From assembly GCF_004745865.1 (NCBI RefSeq), contig NZ_SRKZ01000002.1, forward strand, positions 186,001 through 250,000: a stretch of DNA of 64,000 nt, in the 5' to 3' direction. A model generated the notes under the pieces. The model had not been told where the DNA came from, made no database searches, and saw only the letters and a list, made by a program, of their open reading frames with translations. This DNA comes from Hymenobacter wooponensis. GTDB lineage: Bacteria; Bacteroidota; Bacteroidia; Cytophagales; Hymenobacteraceae. The translations under genes and the position numbers were made by a program. This document shows positions 34,266 to 43,291 of this stretch, piece after piece (the first letter of the stretch is position 1; each line of letters begins with the position of its first letter).

Positions 34266-35294
34266 TTAACTACTTATTTGAGCCGCAACGTAATGCGAGT
34301 TTCGTTTAAGCCAGGGCTTTTCAACCCCGTGCCACATCAGAAACGCACAGCCAAGTAATACCACTAGCAATACTACTACTCCCAGCCACCCATTATGCTG
34401 AAACAGCCCTGCATGAATAAACATCTGAATGATAGGAAAGTGCAATAAGTAGGTGCCATACGATAAATCTCCCCACTTTCCGGCGTTGAGTTGAATGGGC
34501 AAACGAGTGGAGAGAAACAATATAACGGCTGCATAGCAGATGGGCTCAACCACTGCGCGCAGGCTGTGTTCGTGCAGCAGCCAAAACAGCGGCACTGCCC
34601 CTAGCACTACCCAACCCAAGTACTGGCCTAGTCGCCGCTCTTCAACCCCGAATAGCGCACCCAGCGCAAACAGATGCACCATACCCGGAAACTGGCGGCT
34701 TAATTCGGCCACCATTTTGGGGCTTATTCCAGCAGCCTGGCCTAGCAGCCATTCCCACACTAAGGCAATAGCCAAAGCTAGTACCACGGTTTTGTACGGA
34801 CCAATTCGGCGAAATAAGAACACAAGCCCCGGCACGCAACAGTAAAGGCATAGCTCTACCTTGATCGTCCAGAGGGAGGCGTTCATTACCGGCACCCGGT
34901 GGTGCTCAAATACGCCCGGTAACGTAGGCTGCAAGAAGTTTAGAAAGGTAGCATTAGCCAGCAGGTATTTGAAACTGGCTGGAGTACGCAAGAATTCACT
35001 TAGCGGCAAGGCCGTAGCCGCTAGGCCTAGTAGCCAGGCCACCAGAATTGTGGTCAGGTAAGCCGGATAAATGCGGCGCACACGCTTCTCAGCGTACTCA
35101 AGCCCAGACCTGCTATTCAAAAAGCTGCGCGTTACCAGGCAGCCGCTGAGCACGAAAAAGCCCTTCACTGCAAAATCAGCCGAGAGGTACGTCAGAAAAG
35201 GTTGAAATGACGGCAGCCCCGTTAGCACGGCCAAGTGACACAACACGACCACCAAAGCTAGGCCTAGCCGCACGGCGTCGAAGTTATTTTGCAT
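34266..35294 (-). CDS. Acyltransferase family 3 membrane protein
   Basis: 342 residues with about ten hydrophobic helices. Early NFDAVRLGLALVVVLCHLAV carries the conserved Arg and His of acyltransferase-3 proteins, followed by FFVLSGCLVTRSFLNSRSG and RVRRIYPAYLTTI. These enzymes O-acetylate or O-acylate sugars of surface polysaccharides at the inner membrane. Its closeness to the Glf/GH1/RfbD/glycosyltransferase genes fits a role in modifying an exported glycan, though a terminator separates it. C-terminal GVEKPWLKR resembles the usual end of the family. Confidence 0.87.
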   Translation of the reverse strand: MQNNFDAVRLGLALVVVLCHLAVLTGLPSFQPFLTYLSADFAVKGFFVLSGCLVTRSFLNSRSGLEYAEKRVRRIYPAYLTTILVAWLLGLAATALPLSEFLRTPASFKYLLANATFLNFLQPTLPGVFEHHRVPVMNASLWTIKVELCLYCCVPGLVFLFRRIGPYKTVVLALAIALVWEWLLGQAAGISPKMVAELSRQFPGMVHLFALGALFGVEERRLGQYLGWVVLGAVPLFWLLHEHSLRAVVEPICYAAVILFLSTRLPIQLNAGKWGDLSYGTYLLHFPIIQMFIHAGLFQHNGWLGVVVLLVVLLGCAFLMWHGVEKPWLKRNSHYVAAQISS

Positions 35295-35390
35295 AGCGTA
35301 GAAGCTGGAAGTACACCCCGCAAATTACAGGTCGCGCCCGACTCCCACACGGTACTGGCCTAGGCCACTTACGCTAGGGCTACAACGACG

Positions 35391-35423
35391 AAACCCCGCT
35401 GCCTCGGTGAGACTGCGGGGTTT
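35391..35423 (-). terminator. Terminator after the sugar gene cluster
   Basis: Arms AAACCCCGC (35391-35399) and GCGGGGTTT (35415-35423) with a 15-base loop, about 85 bases past the rfbD-like stop. The remaining gap (35295-35507) shows nothing else. Confidence 0.7.
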
Positions 35424-35507
35424 CCACGAAAGGAAGAGTTTTAGGGCGGAGTGTTCTTTTACTTAAACTTTAAAGAGGCCATTTTGCCTCGCCGGTTAGA
35501 CAAGCTG

Positions 35508-36434
35508 CTAAGAAGCAACGGCCATCGGCTCTTCAGACAGCTGTTTAATGCTCTCCGTTACCTCCGCTACACACCCATGTAGGCGCTCTTCAACGGATGG
35601 AAGGAGGTTGCCTTGCTTGCTGCCGAGCACACTGTAAGCAGGGCGGGCAGCGGCCAAGCCCAGGGTTTGCATAGCACGAGGCACTACAAAGGAGGTATTT
35701 AAGCCCGCCATATCGGCGGCTAAACGGGCCAGATCGGCCCAGGTGTAGGAGCCTTGGTTAGCCAAGTGCCACACGCCGCGCTCCTCATCAATGAGTAAGT
35801 CGAGCGACACATTAACGAGGTCAGGGACGTAGGTGGGCGACATCAAGACGTCGTCGGCTGCTTCAAAGTGCTGGTTCTTGTGACCAGCGCGCAGAGCCGA
35901 ATACACAAAGTTGTACTCATCCCAGGGGCCGAAGAATGCACTGGTACGAACGACCAGGGCCTCGGGCATCCGTTGCAACACATCGCGCTCAGCTAGCCGC
36001 TTGCTATTGCCATACACATTAAGAGGCCGCGGCATGTCATTTTCTACGTAGGCCTCCGACTTGTTGCCGTCGAAGACCAGATCGGAGGAGAAGGTGAGCA
36101 ACTTGATATCCCGATACGCACAGGCGGCCGCCAGAATTGCAGGGCCAATGGTATTTTCACGGTAGCAGCGCGCGTATTCCTGCTCTGCGTCATCAACCCG
36201 CACGTACCCGGCCGTGTTTACTACTGCCCACGGGTTGAAATGGGCCAGCACTCTTTCTACAGCCAGTGGATCTGAAATGTCAAGTTCAGCGCGGCCCAAG
36301 GCCACAAATTCTATACCTCGGAGGACGCAGATACGTTTAAAAGCCTGGCCTAGCGTACCGTTGGCGCCGGTGATAAGCAGAGGCTGCACAGGGGGCAGGC
36401 CTGCGTTTATTTCATGTAGGTCAAGTACTCTCAT
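35508..36434 (-). CDS. dTDP-4-dehydrorhamnose reductase-like protein (RfbD-type SDR)
   Basis: 308 residues, extended short-chain dehydrogenase of the RmlD/sugar-nucleotide-binding family. The NAD(P) loop is LLITGANGTLGQAFK (about residues 20-34), followed by ELDISDPLAVERVL, VVNTAGYVRVDDAEQ, the SSDLVFDG block and the catalytic YGNSKRLAE (YxxxK). It should reduce a keto-sugar nucleotide such as dTDP-4-keto-rhamnose, but no other dTDP-rhamnose genes are in the window, so the substrate is open. Its ATG overlaps the TGA of the GH1-like gene (ATGA at 36431-36434), giving translational coupling. Confidence 0.85.
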   Translation of the reverse strand: MRVLDLHEINAGLPPVQPLLITGANGTLGQAFKRICVLRGIEFVALGRAELDISDPLAVERVLAHFNPWAVVNTAGYVRVDDAEQEYARCYRENTIGPAILAAACAYRDIKLLTFSSDLVFDGNKSEAYVENDMPRPLNVYGNSKRLAERDVLQRMPEALVVRTSAFFGPWDEYNFVYSALRAGHKNQHFEAADDVLMSPTYVPDLVNVSLDLLIDEERGVWHLANQGSYTWADLARLAADMAGLNTSFVVPRAMQTLGLAAARPAYSVLGSKQGNLLPSVEERLHGCVAEVTESIKQLSEEPMAVAS

Positions 36435-37744
36435 AGCTCAAGGGTATTGGTGGTGGGTCGGTGATGATGGTAGATGAAGCGGTCTTCACGCTCCCACCAT
36501 CCTTTATTATGCAGAAGCGGATGTTCGTAGTGGCCTTCGGTGGCTAAGCCTTTTACCATTTTGAAAAGAGCGGTAGGCCGGGGGCTTCCCCCTCGCAGGT
36601 CAAATACGCCACTTTCATAGTAGGCTCCATCCTGCGTGAGCAGTGTGTTCCAGTCGTAAGCACCCAGCAGCGACCAAATGGTAATGGCACGCATATCCAC
36701 GCCTTCTTCTTTCAGTTGGTTAGCGGCATCCCAGGCGTATTGTATCCAGCGCATCTGCTCCTCGCGGGTGCATTGTAGGTGCACTTCGGTGATGGCAATG
36801 GGCAGCTGATACCGCTCCCAAGCTTCTAGCAGCAGATCATGAATACCGGCCAGTTGCACTAGGCGCACGCGCACGGCTTCTACATCGGCGTAATCAACTC
36901 GCTCCTCGCTTTGGCGCAAGTGTTGCGCGGGAAAGTGCTGGTGGTTTTCATCCAGAAACCGCTCACTAGTGATGTAGTAGTTGATACCAAGCACATCAGG
37001 CGGCAACGGATCAGCCACCAGATCTAGCAGTTCCGCTTCAGAAGCACCATGTTCATGCAGGTAGCCCCACATGGGGTGCTGCTCAGTTATGCGGCCGCAT
37101 AGCAAATCGAAGGTCAGCCAGCGCCGATTGTTTTCAAACTCGGCTTGGTAGGCCAGTTTAGGCGTGCAGTGTGTTTTGCCCAAGTCTTCGGTCTGCACTA
37201 GTTGGGCATCGGGCGTTACCTCCCGAATAGCCTTCATGGCCTCACGGGTGCCCTTGATGTGATTGAGTTGAATGCGGACGAACGTCTGGTCGTCGAGGCC
37301 GTGCGGATACCAGATGCCGTAGAGGCCGCTGAAGCGCGCCGTGGTTAGGGGCTCGTTTACGGGCGTGTAGTGCTTAATCCAGGGATAGCGCTCGGCTACC
37401 ATCTTGGCAAAGCGGGCTAACCCCGACACAAAATTCTCTTGATGCAGCGCCGTGTAGCGCGGGCCACTGCCGTGGTGCAGCAGCGTCACTATGGGATCAA
37501 TGCCCAGTTCTCGCAGACGAGCCATCCGCTCATCCGTCCAGGTCCAGTCGGGGGTGTCCAGACTTTCGGGGGCTACCTGCTCCCATAAAATGGGGTATCG
37601 CAGCTTGCGGATTCCCAACTCAGCAATTAGGTCCAGGTCCTCTAGCCGGTCCCGATGGCCACTGCTAACAAGTTGGTCTGAATACCCATCACCAATTCTT
37701 CGGATGGTGCATTCTACGCCGCCCCACATTTCTACATGTTCCAT
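36431..37744 (-). CDS. Glycoside hydrolase family 1-like protein
   Basis: 437 residues, (beta/alpha)8-type. The acid/base motif is TPVNEP with Glu131; the likely nucleophile is Glu320 in IAITEVHLQCT, where GH1 enzymes normally show TENG. An N-terminal MWGGVECTIRRIGDGYSDQL and RYPILWEQVAPES also fit GH1. The next gene is an RfbD-like reductase starting in its stop codon; proteins that fuse a GH1-like and an RfbD-like domain are known in bacteria, so the two products probably act together. Whether it hydrolyses, transfers or only binds sugar is not clear. No signal peptide, so it is cytoplasmic. Confidence 0.78.
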   Translation of the reverse strand: MEHVEMWGGVECTIRRIGDGYSDQLVSSGHRDRLEDLDLIAELGIRKLRYPILWEQVAPESLDTPDWTWTDERMARLRELGIDPIVTLLHHGSGPRYTALHQENFVSGLARFAKMVAERYPWIKHYTPVNEPLTTARFSGLYGIWYPHGLDDQTFVRIQLNHIKGTREAMKAIREVTPDAQLVQTEDLGKTHCTPKLAYQAEFENNRRWLTFDLLCGRITEQHPMWGYLHEHGASEAELLDLVADPLPPDVLGINYYITSERFLDENHQHFPAQHLRQSEERVDYADVEAVRVRLVQLAGIHDLLLEAWERYQLPIAITEVHLQCTREEQMRWIQYAWDAANQLKEEGVDMRAITIWSLLGAYDWNTLLTQDGAYYESGVFDLRGGSPRPTALFKMVKGLATEGHYEHPLLHNKGWWEREDRFIYHHHRPTTNTLEL

Positions 37745-37811
37745 ACTGCTTTCAATTACGGCCGCAGATTCAGATGGCCAAGTGTTGAGTTAGCAACACC
37801 TGAAAACAGAT

Positions 37812-37903
37812 CTGTCATTCTGGGCCGGGATGCGGAGCTTTTGGTGGCACGCCTAATGGCCTGCGTAACCAGTACACCTCACATCACCAGCCCAGAATGA
37901 CAG
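37812..37903. repeat. Intergenic inverted repeat (GTCATTC type)
   Basis: Perfect 14-base arms CTGTCATTCTGGGC (37812-37825) and GCCCAGAATGACAG (37890-37903) around a 64-base loop, between glf and the GH1-like gene. It shares the TGTCATTC word with the element at 42302-42393. Confidence 0.7.
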
Positions 37904-37929
37904 CATCTGGCAGCCAGTTACAGAAACCG

Positions 37930-39111
37930 CTATTCCTTGGCCGGATCGCGCGGTACGAGCTTGTTAATGATGGAGGCCGAACCCGTAATAGCTGGCTTTA
38001 CAACTTTCTGGGCTTCTTCGGTTTTCTCCGTGAGTTTTTTGTACAAAGTGAGAGCCTGCGCTACCACTTGGTCCATGTTATAGTACTTGTAGGTAGCCAA
38101 GCGGCCTACGAAGTGCACTTTGGGCGTTTCGTCAGCCAGCTTCTTGTACTTACTGTACAGCTCGGCATTCTCAAGGCGTGGTACGGGGTAGTATGGGTCG
38201 CCCTCAGCCTTCGGATACTCATATACCACGCTGGTTTTGGGGTGCTGCTGGCCGGTGAGCTGCTTGAACTCCGTGATGCGCGTATAGAGGTGCTCGTTGG
38301 GGTAGTTTACTACCGGAGCTGGCAGAAACTGCTCGGTGTTGAGCGTTTCATGCTTGAACTCCAGCGAGCGGTAGGGCAGCTTACCATACTTGAAGTCAAA
38401 GTACTCGTCTACCGGACCCGTGAAAATCATTTCCTTGAAAGGAATGAAGTCAATGATGTCGTGGTAGTCGGTATTCAGCATCACCTTGATGTTGGGGTGA
38501 TTGAGCATGTTCTCGAACATGCGGGTGTAGCCGTGCAGCGGCATGGCCTGGTAAGTGTCGGTGAAGTAGCGGTTGTCGCGGTTGGTGCGGGTAGGTACGC
38601 GGCTCGTTACCGACTTATCCAGCTCCGAGGGGTCCATACCCCACTGCTTGCGGGTGTAGTTGCGGAAGAACTTCTCGTACAGCTCGCGGCCAACTTTGCT
38701 TACTACAACGTCCTCAGAAGTCTTGATAACCGGCACGCTTTCGGCCAGCGACTCCAGGAATTGCTCTACCTCAAAGCTGTTCAGCGACAAGCCGTACAGC
38801 ATGTTGATAGTATCGAGGTTGATAGGCATTGGCACGTGCTGGCCATCTACTGAAGCCAGTACACGGTGCTCATAGGGGCGCCAATCGGTGAAATTGGAAA
38901 GATATTCGAATACGTCTTTCGAGTTGGTGTGGAAGATGTGTGGGCCATACTTGTGGACCAGGATACCTTCTTCGTTGTAATGGTCATAGGCGTTACCAGC
39001 AATATGGTTGCGCTTGTCCACCACCAGTACTTTTTTATTGGAACGAGTCGCAAGCCGCTCGGCCAATACGCTGCCAGCGAAGCCGGCTCCTACGATGAGA
39101 TAATCGAACAT
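37930..39111 (-). CDS. glf: UDP-galactopyranose mutase
   Basis: 393 residues, FAD enzyme that converts UDP-galactopyranose to UDP-galactofuranose for surface glycans. Signature: MFDYLIVGAGFAGSVLAERL (dinucleotide fold), HIAGNAYDHYNEEGILVHKY, GPHIFHTNSKDVFEYLSNF, then WRPYEHRVLASVDGQ and YPNEHLYTRITEFKQLTGQ. The C-terminal FVGRLATYKYYNMDQVVAQA closes the FAD site. Length is as usual. It is downstream of a glycosyltransferase (66-base gap) and upstream of the GH1-like/RfbD-like pair, with an inverted repeat between. This suggests galactofuranose-bearing polysaccharide; that product is inference. Confidence 0.95.
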   Translation of the reverse strand: MFDYLIVGAGFAGSVLAERLATRSNKKVLVVDKRNHIAGNAYDHYNEEGILVHKYGPHIFHTNSKDVFEYLSNFTDWRPYEHRVLASVDGQHVPMPINLDTINMLYGLSLNSFEVEQFLESLAESVPVIKTSEDVVVSKVGRELYEKFFRNYTRKQWGMDPSELDKSVTSRVPTRTNRDNRYFTDTYQAMPLHGYTRMFENMLNHPNIKVMLNTDYHDIIDFIPFKEMIFTGPVDEYFDFKYGKLPYRSLEFKHETLNTEQFLPAPVVNYPNEHLYTRITEFKQLTGQQHPKTSVVYEYPKAEGDPYYPVPRLENAELYSKYKKLADETPKVHFVGRLATYKYYNMDQVVAQALTLYKKLTEKTEEAQKVVKPAITGSASIINKLVPRDPAKE

Positions 39112-39177
39112 AACGAAGCGGTGTTTGGAAAGAAATGAGGGGGAAAGAACAGGTGATGGAGTAAGTAGAGTGCAGTA

Positions 39178-40419
39178 CTAAGACAGTGCTGCGGTAAGCG
39201 GTTTGCTGGTAGCAGGCGTAAGCTTCTGCTGCATCAGCTGTACCATCTGTTCCCAGGTCTGATCCCAAGAGATTGTAGCCAGATAGTCGTCGGTGCGTTG
39301 GCGCCAGTCGGCGTCCTGGGTCTGGGTCAGCGCCTTTTCAATGGCCTGCCCGAATTTATCCGCCGTAGCGGCAATCTGTACGAGGTTCAATTCGCCGTAG
39401 GGCCGAATCACATCACGGATCGGGGTGCTCACGACTGGCCGTCCGGCGGCCAGATATTCGGGAGTTTTAGTGGGCGAGATAAATTTGGTACTCTCGTTGT
39501 CGGCAAACAGCAACGTTGCTACATCCCAACCACTTAAATACGAAGGCAGTTCCTGATAGTCTTTTCCGCCGAGGTAGTGCACGTTCTGCTGACGCGGCAA
39601 AATGGCGGGGTCAATCTTTACCACGGGGCCAATAATCACAAATTGCCACTCGGGGTGAGCATCGGCCAGCTGGCGGAGTAGTTCAATGTCTAAGCGCTCG
39701 TCTACCACCCCAAAGAAGCCCACGCGCGGATGCGCAATACCGGCTTGGTCGGCGGGGTCGGCTTGGGGCTGCCGGGCCTGCCCAAAGTGCACTTTATCAA
39801 TGCTGCTGGGGAAGGGATGCGCGTCGTTGTGCTGCTGGCTTTTGGCCTCGTAAAGCGTATGGCCGCCAGTAAATACCAGCGCTGCTTTGCGGAACAGCTC
39901 CTGCTCCCGCTCCTGCAGCGCAGGTGGAGCAAATTTGAAGGCTGCCAACTCATCCATGCAGTCGTATACCGTCAGGACGGGCTGGAAGGAGCGCGACTTA
40001 CCCAGCGCCATGGGGGTATAGTACCAGAAAATGTATTTCTCAATGTGCTGCTCCCGGAAGTAGTTAGCCAACACTTCCTCCTGAGCTTGGTCGGCGGCAT
40101 CATCCTGGCCGCGCAGGCGGGCGGGCAGATGCACTACCAAAACTTTAACACCGTTTTGGCGCTCCTTCACCTCCATGTGGGGCTCAATGAGGTCGTCGGC
40201 GTGATAGAAAGCCTCTTCTACATAAAACACGCGGCCATGCTGCGCAAAGCGAGAAAGAAGGTGCTGAGGGCGCTGCCACACAAAGTCCCAATGCAAATGA
40301 GCAAAGCAAACTAAATCGGGCAGGGCATAGCGTAGGTTTTCGGCAGAAGCAGAAGTTGTTGGTGAGGGAGAGGAGGCAGAGGCACGCACGGGTGACTCCG
40401 CTGGTGGGGTCAGCGACAT
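39178..40419 (-). CDS. Glycosyltransferase, GT-B/GT4-like
   Basis: 413 residues. A Ser/Pro-rich N-terminus is followed by LVCFAHLHWDFVWQRPQHLL, typical of a group of glycosyltransferases found beside glf. Then FWYYTPMALGKS, VYDCMDELAAF, a Rossmann-type second domain starting at VGFFGVVDERLDIEL, VKIDPAILPRQQNVHYLG and the donor-site region KTPEYLAAGRPVVSTPI. The fold is GT-B with a GT4-like C-terminal half. It should transfer a sugar, plausibly galactofuranose or its acceptor sugar, at the cytoplasmic face. First gene of the cluster; it may be transcribed with glf. Confidence 0.83.
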   Translation of the reverse strand: MSLTPPAESPVRASASSPSPTTSASAENLRYALPDLVCFAHLHWDFVWQRPQHLLSRFAQHGRVFYVEEAFYHADDLIEPHMEVKERQNGVKVLVVHLPARLRGQDDAADQAQEEVLANYFREQHIEKYIFWYYTPMALGKSRSFQPVLTVYDCMDELAAFKFAPPALQEREQELFRKAALVFTGGHTLYEAKSQQHNDAHPFPSSIDKVHFGQARQPQADPADQAGIAHPRVGFFGVVDERLDIELLRQLADAHPEWQFVIIGPVVKIDPAILPRQQNVHYLGGKDYQELPSYLSGWDVATLLFADNESTKFISPTKTPEYLAAGRPVVSTPIRDVIRPYGELNLVQIAATADKFGQAIEKALTQTQDADWRQRTDDYLATISWDQTWEQMVQLMQQKLTPATSKPLTAALS

Positions 40420-40585
40420 AGGGTACAGTATAAAGCGTTAAACAGACGGCCCTGCCCCTTTACGAACCTGCAATAACTGGCAGTGCTTATCTGGTTATGT
40501 CTCTATACGCCCCCCTCCGTAAAAGGATATAGACGAGCTTCACTATCTGCGTTTTGCACTCTGGAGCTTACTGGCCTAGAAATAG

Positions 40586-41107
40586 TCAGTTACTCAGAAG
40601 GTGTTGCATCTCCAACACATCTTGCCACCCCTCCGCCGTGCGCAACCATTCTCGGCGTACTCCAACTTTCTTAAATCCTGCTACTTTAAACAGGGCTACA
40701 CTAGCTAAGTTGTTTACGGCAATAGTGCAATATAGTTGATGCAATCGTAGCACTTGGCGGGCATAGGGCAGCAATAAATCCAATGCAGCACGTGCGTAGC
40801 CCTGTCGGCGGTACTGGCCTAGCACCGTTATACCCACGCCGGCCCGCTGGTGTAGAGGGTTGAAATCAAAAATATCCAATGTACCTACCGCTATCTTTAT
40901 ATCCTGCCTGCATAGCACTAATCGAAGCTGGCGTACCTCCTGAAAATCAGCTCCCGCATTATCGAGATATTGGCGCAGCGTGTAGCGAGAAATAGGCGCC
41001 AATGTATCCGACACTCCCCACACGGCAGGGTCATTTTCCAGCGCATAGAGAAAATCTAAGTCTTCGGCTTCGAGGGGGCGCAGGAAAACGAGGTCGGAGG
41101 AGAGCAT
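40586..41107 (-). CDS. GNAT-family N-acetyltransferase (RimJ/RimL-like)
   Basis: 173 residues of the GNAT fold: FLRPLEAEDLDFLYALENDP, VGTLDIFDFNPLHQRAGVG, the acetyl-CoA loop GQYRRQGYARAALDLLL (R/QxxGxA) and the C-terminal NLASVALFKVAGFKKVGVRR. The substrate is unknown; ribosomal-protein, antibiotic or small-metabolite acetylation are all possible. It lies alone, divergent from the aldo/keto reductase gene (153-base gap). Confidence 0.85.
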   Translation of the reverse strand: MLSSDLVFLRPLEAEDLDFLYALENDPAVWGVSDTLAPISRYTLRQYLDNAGADFQEVRQLRLVLCRQDIKIAVGTLDIFDFNPLHQRAGVGITVLGQYRRQGYARAALDLLLPYARQVLRLHQLYCTIAVNNLASVALFKVAGFKKVGVRREWLRTAEGWQDVLEMQHLLSN

Positions 41108-41260
41108 ATGATTTATTAAGCTTTCTAGGCCTATTAGGCTATTGCCAAGGTTCGGGCCCGCTGCTACTACGCGGAGGTGGAGAGTAGAAGCCGAAATTAT
41201 ACGCCAACAATCCGGTTTAACCGGGAGTTTGACAAGGATTCACTTCTAAACTTCTCTGCT

Positions 41261-42280
41261 ATGAAATACAACCTGCTGGGCAATACAGGCCTGAAGGTAT
41301 CAGAACTGTGCCTGGGCACCATGACTTACGGTGGCAAAGGCTGGGCGGCAGCTATGGGCAACCTAGACCAATCTGCCGTGGATGAGCAAGTCAAGCGCGC
41401 CGTAGAGGCGGGCATCAATTTTATTGACACGGCCAATGTGTACTCCGAAGGCCTATCCGAAGAGCTTACGGGCCAATCTATCCACAACCTAGGCCTCTCC
41501 CGCCACGACATAGTACTGGCTACCAAGGTGCGCGGCAAAATGGGCGAAGGCCCTAATGATGCCGGCCTCACGCGCAAGCACATCTTTCAGCAGGTAGATG
41601 ACAGCCTGCGCCGCCTGAAAACCGACTACATCGATCTATATCAAACCCACAGCTACGACCCGCTCACGCCCCTGGAAGAAACCCTGCGTGCCCTCGACGA
41701 CCTAGTGCGCAGCGGCAAGGTGCGCTACATTGGAGCCAGCAATGTGGCCGCTTGGCAGCTGATGAAGGCGCTGAGCTACTCCACTTACAACCACGTGGAG
41801 AAATACGTGTCGTTGCAGGCCTACTACACCATTGCCGGCCGCGACTTAGAGCGGGAGCTGGTCCCTCTGCTGCAAGACCAAAAAGTGGGCCTAATGGTTT
41901 GGAGCCCCCTGGCCGGCGGTTTCCTCAGCGGCAAGTACACCCGCGAAAACGAGAATGAAGAAGGTGCCCGCCGTGCCAACTTCGACTTTCCGCCCGTGAA
42001 TAAGGAGAAAGGCTTCGATATAGTGGATGCGCTACGCCCTTTGGCCGAAGCCAAAGGCGTATCAGTAGCCCAAACGGCGCTGGCGTGGCTGCTGCATCAG
42101 CCGGTAGTGTCCAGCGTGATTATCGGGGCCAAGAAAATGGAGCAGCTAGAGGATAACCTCAAGGCCGTGGACGTGCAGTTCTCACCAGAAGAGCTGCAGC
42201 AGCTGGATGAAGTGAGCAAGCTTGCGCCCGAGTACCCCGGCTGGATGCTGGACTTCACCAAAGGTGACCGACAGGCCTAG
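41261..42280 (+). CDS. Aldo/keto reductase
   Basis: 339 residues from ATG at 41261 (MKYNLLGNTGLKVSELCLGT); an upstream in-frame start would add a tail with no family similarity. NADPH-dependent oxidoreductase with the catalytic tetrad Asp56 and Tyr61 (DTANVYSEG), Lys89 (LATKVRG) and His130 (LYQTHSYD), and C-terminal SSVIIGAKKMEQLEDNL that binds the cofactor. The sequence resembles the general stress/Kv-beta-like branch. Substrate unknown. The stop falls within a GGCCTAG word. It converges on dapF over a palindromic repeat. Confidence 0.9.
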   Translation: MKYNLLGNTGLKVSELCLGTMTYGGKGWAAAMGNLDQSAVDEQVKRAVEAGINFIDTANVYSEGLSEELTGQSIHNLGLSRHDIVLATKVRGKMGEGPNDAGLTRKHIFQQVDDSLRRLKTDYIDLYQTHSYDPLTPLEETLRALDDLVRSGKVRYIGASNVAAWQLMKALSYSTYNHVEKYVSLQAYYTIAGRDLERELVPLLQDQKVGLMVWSPLAGGFLSGKYTRENENEEGARRANFDFPPVNKEKGFDIVDALRPLAEAKGVSVAQTALAWLLHQPVVSSVIIGAKKMEQLEDNLKAVDVQFSPEELQQLDEVSKLAPEYPGWMLDFTKGDRQA

Positions 42281-42301
42281 AGTCTGGTTTGCTTAAAATA
42301 A

Positions 42302-42393
42302 GTAAAGCTGTCATTCCGAGCGGAGCGAAAAATTTGGGTTAGCCTCACTGGGTTAGTCCAAATTCTTCGCTCCGCGGGGAATGACAGCTTTAC
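42302..42393. repeat. Long palindromic element between convergent genes
   Basis: Perfect 16-base outer arms GTAAAGCTGTCATTCC (42302-42317) and GGAATGACAGCTTTAC (42378-42393). A second 10-bp stem GCGGAGCGAA (42320-42329) with TTCGCTCCGC (42366-42375) and a third AATTTGG (42331-42337) with CCAAATT (42358-42364) follow. Over 30 paired bases in all. It could act as a two-way terminator. Confidence 0.85.
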
Positions 42394-42415
42394 TTTTAGT
42401 GGCCTAAAGGCCGAG

Positions 42416-43216
42416 CTATACCTCGATTGAGCCGTCGAAGACGCGGGTGGCGGGGCCACTCAGGAATACGTTGGTGAAGGAGCCATCAGGCTTGGCCTCG
42501 AAGGCAACGCGCAAATCGCCGCCGGGAGTGCGCAGGTGCACGGGGCTGGTGGCGCCGCGGCGCGAGGCGGCCAGGGCTACTGCCGTTACGCCCGTGCCGC
42601 AGCTCAGGGTTTCGTCTTCTACACCTCGCTCGTAGGTACGCACCTGCCAGGGTTGGCTAGGTACTACGGGCGCCTCCACGAAGTTTATATTGGTGCCCTT
42701 TTCTCGGAAACGGTCGTTGTAGCGAATGGCGCGGCCTTCGCTGTACACGTTGAGCTCGGCCAGGGTGCTCATGGGCTGGAAGCGCACCAGGTGGGGCGAG
42801 CCAGTATCGAGAAACACGCCGTATTCTTCTACTTCCTGCTGGCCTAGCACGTCCTGCATGCGCAGGTGCACGGTACCGTCGGCGTCAATGCGGGCCTCGT
42901 GGGGGCCGTCGGCGGCCAGAAATTTGGTTTCAGTGTCGATTACGCCCATCTGCCGGGCAAAAGCAACGGTGCACCGGCCGCCGTTGCCGCACATGGAGCC
43001 CAGGTACCCATCAGCGTTGAAGTACACCATCTCAAAATCGTACTGCGGATGCAGGCGGAGCAGAATCAAGCCATCGGCCCCTACCCCGCGGCGCCGGTCG
43101 CAGAGAAAGCGCACCAGCTGGTGGTTGCTGGCATCAAACTGCTGGGCGCGGTCATCCACCATCACGAAGTCGTTGCCGGTGCCTTGGTACTTGTAGAAGT
43201 GTAGCGTGGTACTCAT
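42416..43216 (-). CDS. dapF: Diaminopimelate epimerase
   Basis: 266 residues from ATG at 43216 (MSTTLHFYKYQGTGNDFVMV). PLP-independent racemase making meso-diaminopimelate for lysine and peptidoglycan. The two catalytic cysteines are present: Cys76 in GSMCGNGGRC and Cys206 in TLSCGTGVTAVAL. Further marks are RRRGVGADGLILL and GSPHLVRF. The length is normal. The upstream in-frame start (43264) gives a tail unlike the family. It ends near the palindromic repeat at 42302-42393. Confidence 0.95.
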   Translation of the reverse strand: MSTTLHFYKYQGTGNDFVMVDDRAQQFDASNHQLVRFLCDRRRGVGADGLILLRLHPQYDFEMVYFNADGYLGSMCGNGGRCTVAFARQMGVIDTETKFLAADGPHEARIDADGTVHLRMQDVLGQQEVEEYGVFLDTGSPHLVRFQPMSTLAELNVYSEGRAIRYNDRFREKGTNINFVEAPVVPSQPWQVRTYERGVEDETLSCGTGVTAVALAASRRGATSPVHLRTPGGDLRVAFEAKPDGSFTNVFLSGPATRVFDGSIEV

Positions 43217-43291
43217 AGATCTCATTAAGATAACAAAGATGGTCGGCCAGGCCCAGACCACCACGTCCGGCCACTGGCACTAACAGAATTC

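Noticed and set aside
37897..38853. 318-codon plus-strand frame antisense to glf
   Set aside because: Mirror of the conserved glf frame; no signal, domain or promoter of its own.
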